A stretch of DNA of 33,046 nt, from NCBI GenBank assembly GCA_019136515.1, contig JAGVUB010000070.1, forward strand, positions 1 through 33,046, written 5' to 3'. A program made the translations under genes and the position numbers. The notes beneath the pieces are model-generated. The model searched no databases and was not told the DNA's origin. It saw only the letters and a program-made list of their open reading frames with translations. Positions 31,232 through 33,046 of this stretch are shown here, piece by piece (positions within the stretch are counted from its first letter, which is position 1; the number at the start of each line of letters is the position of its first letter). Source of the stretch: Verrucomicrobiota bacterium (lineage in GTDB: Bacteria; Verrucomicrobiota; Verrucomicrobiia; Opitutales; Opitutaceae).

Positions 31232-33046
31232 GTGAAAACAACCCTCCTCGCCGTCTCCACGTTGGCTCTTTTCCCGTTCGCCACCGCCATTGAGCCGACC
31301 CTCGTCACGGTGCGCCCCGTCGCTGCGCCCACCCCGCCGCCGGTGCTGGTCGGCACCCCGACGCAGCTGCGCGCGGCCGCCGCGGCTGCCGCACCGGCCG
31401 CCCAGGGCACCCTGTATTCGATCGGCGAACCCACCGACGATGAGCAGTACTATCTCGAGCTGATCAACCGCGCCCGGGCCAATCCGACCGCCGAGGGCGT
31501 CCGCCTCGCCACGACCACCGACTCCAGCGTCCTCAGCGCCTACTCCTATTTCTCGGTCGACCTCACGATGATGCAGGCCGAGTTCGCCGCCCTGCCGGTG
31601 CGTCCGCCCCTCGCGCTCAACGCACTGCTCACCCAGGCCGCCCGCGGGCACACCGCCGATCTCTACACCAATGCCTTCCAGGGACACGTCGGCACCGACG
31701 GCCGCACACTCGGCCAACGCGTCACCGCTGCCGGCTACGCCTGGAACAGCCTCGGCGAGAACGTCTACAGCTTCGCGGAATACGTCTGGCAGGGACACGC
31801 GGGGTTTCAGGTGGACTGGGGCACCGGCGGCACCGGCGGCATGCAGACGGGGCGCGGCCATCGCGCCAACATCCATGGCGACTTCCGCGAGGTCGGCATC
31901 GGCGTGATCAACGGCACCAATACCGTCGGATCCACCACCGTCGGGCCGCAGTTGGTCACGCAGGACTTCGGCAACTCGAGCCAGTACTTCGTCACCGGAG
32001 TCGCCTACTACGACCTCGACGGCGACAGCTTCTACGATCCCGGCGAGGGTGTCGGCGGCCTCACGGTCGAGGTGTCGGGCTCCAGCTACTATGCCGTGAC
32101 CTCCGCCTCCGGCGGCTATGCCGTGCCGGTGCCTTCCGCCACGACGAACCGCACCGTCACCTTCACCGGGCCGGACCTCGCCCACACGTTCGACGTCGCG
32201 CTCACGGTGAACCAGAATGCCAAGGCCGACCACACCGCCGCCTACGCGGCGCCCGTGGTGACCGGCAGCCTCACGCCGCCGACGTCGGTTGCGACCACGT
32301 ATTCGTTCACCGCCTTGCCCGGCGCAACCGGCTACGAGTGGCAACGGGCGAGCAGGAGCGCCTTCGCCAACGACGCCGCCGATTCCCTCGCTCGCATCAC
32401 CGCGACAACCACAGGGACCTACTCGCCGCTGGCGACCGACGTGCGCTACTCCGGCACCGGCGCCTACCACCTCGCGCACCAGACTCTCGCCGACCAACTC
32501 CTGACCTACCCCGACACGATCCTCGTCGGCTCATCGGCCGCGATCACCTTCCGCAGCCGGCTCGGCTACTCGGGCAACGGCGAGAACGCCAGCCTCGAGC
32601 TCTCGCAGGATGGCGGCGCCACCTGGACCGCCCTCTACAGCCAAACCGGCACGAACGGTTCCGGTGAAACCACCTTCCAGGCACGCTCCGTCTCGCTCGC
32701 CGCCTACGCCGGCAAGGCCGTCCGGCTGCGGTTCGCCTACCGATTCTCCTCCGGCAGCTACTACCCCGACGCAAGCACCGGCATCGGCTGGTACATCGAC
32801 GAGATCACCTTCACGAACCTCTTCGCTCTCGGTGCCACCGTGACATCGACCGTCCCCTCCGGCCGCTCGTTCGCCTTCACCCCCGCGAGCGCCGGCACCT
32901 ATCTGCTCGCCGTGCGACCGCTCACCCCCGGCCGCACCTGGCCGTTCGGTCCGTATCTGGAGGTCAATGCCACCGCCGTCCCGCCCTTCACCGCCTGGGC
33001 GACGCAACAGGAGACCGCCGCCTCGCTGCCCGCCGGCGCCATCGCC
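31232..33046 (+). CDS. Exported CAP-domain (SCP/PR-1) protein, cut by the window edge
   Basis: At least 605 residues from a GTG at 31232; the frame is open to the end of the window. It has a signal peptide (KTTLLAVSTLALFPFATA), an Ala/Pro-rich linker, then a CAP domain from about residue 75 to 240. This includes YYLELINRARANPTAEG, the histidine in FQGHVGTDGRTLGQR, GENVYSFAEYVWQGHAGF and the second histidine in GHRANIHGDFREVGIGV, the four-residue cavity pattern of the family. It is followed by an SdrD-like B-type beta domain (GVAYYDLDGDSFYDPGEGVGG) and a jelly-roll-like region with LELSQDGGATWTALY. CAP proteins bind lipids, glycans or peptides; some are proteases. The missing C-terminus may carry a sorting tail. 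Confidence 0.85.
   Translation, partial: MKTTLLAVSTLALFPFATAIEPTLVTVRPVAAPTPPPVLVGTPTQLRAAAAAAAPAAQGTLYSIGEPTDDEQYYLELINRARANPTAEGVRLATTTDSSVLSAYSYFSVDLTMMQAEFAALPVRPPLALNALLTQAARGHTADLYTNAFQGHVGTDGRTLGQRVTAAGYAWNSLGENVYSFAEYVWQGHAGFQVDWGTGGTGGMQTGRGHRANIHGDFREVGIGVINGTNTVGSTTVGPQLVTQDFGNSSQYFVTGVAYYDLDGDSFYDPGEGVGGLTVEVSGSSYYAVTSASGGYAVPVPSATTNRTVTFTGPDLAHTFDVALTVNQNAKADHTAAYAAPVVTGSLTPPTSVATTYSFTALPGATGYEWQRASRSAFANDAADSLARITATTTGTYSPLATDVRYSGTGAYHLAHQTLADQLLTYPDTILVGSSAAITFRSRLGYSGNGENASLELSQDGGATWTALYSQTGTNGSGETTFQARSVSLAAYAGKAVRLRFAYRFSSGSYYPDASTGIGWYIDEITFTNLFALGATVTSTVPSGRSFAFTPASAGTYLLAVRPLTPGRTWPFGPYLEVNATAVPPFTAWATQQETAASLPAGAIA

Noticed and set aside
29972..32497. 841-residue minus-strand frame
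   Set aside because: It is antisense to the peptide-binding protein and CAP genes, with a low-complexity Gly/Arg/Glu/Val product.

Overview
The window comes from a GC-rich Gram-negative bacterium, most likely a member of the Opitutaceae (Verrucomicrobiota). This rests on four things: the nuoB-C-D-E-F-G gene order, a PEP-CTERM protein, start codons without Shine-Dalgarno sequences (several have pyrimidine-rich leaders instead), and many short palindromic intergenic repeats. The taxon is an inference from style and protein content; no rRNA gene is present.

Layout. (1) 1-5906, minus strand: respiratory complex I genes nuoB, nuoC, nuoD, nuoE, nuoF and the start of nuoG, which runs off the left edge. 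No nuoA precedes nuoB. A small two-TM membrane protein gene sits between nuoF and nuoG, flanked by two copies of an inverted-repeat element. (2) 6212-7962: a CNNM/CBS (CorC-like) membrane protein, a small GIY-YIG nuclease gene framed by 42-bp direct repeats, and tRNA-Ser(GGA). (3) 8128-13184: a frameshifted GT39-type sugar transferase, a CPBP-like membrane protein, and a large protein joining a lipopolysaccharide-kinase-like domain to a glycoside-hydrolase-like domain. This looks like envelope or LPS-related work. (4) 13193-20071: an accessory array. It holds an MltR/HEPN-like protein, a 5'-damaged Mth938-like gene, a ParDE-type toxin-antitoxin pair, a winged-helix plus AbiEii-like nucleotidyltransferase pair, a secreted proline-rich protein, and a HigBA pair. 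These units are separated by repeated composite elements, three of them in the same order and orientation. (5) 20092-22298, minus strand: two overlapping GT4 glycosyltransferases. (6) 22824-25628, plus strand: two oligopeptide ABC ATPases (DppD/OppD and OppF types) with an unrelated secreted protein gene between them. A 3' fragment of the OppF gene is duplicated about 950 bp downstream, on the far side of a PEP-CTERM gene. (7) 26796-33046: a gluzincin-TPR protein, TrmL, a single-domain response regulator, a broken peptide-binding lipoprotein gene, and a CAP-domain exported protein cut by the right edge.

The main themes are housekeeping blocks interrupted by lower-GC cargo genes, a dense mix of palindromic repeat families, and three genes (GT39, PEP-CTERM, peptide-binding protein) with reading-frame breaks. 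Those breaks could be real decay or sequence errors. The most promising candidate for something undescribed is the repeat-bounded toxin-antitoxin array at 13.2-20.1 kb, together with the same kind of repeat framing cargo genes inside the nuo cluster and beside the ABC ATPases.
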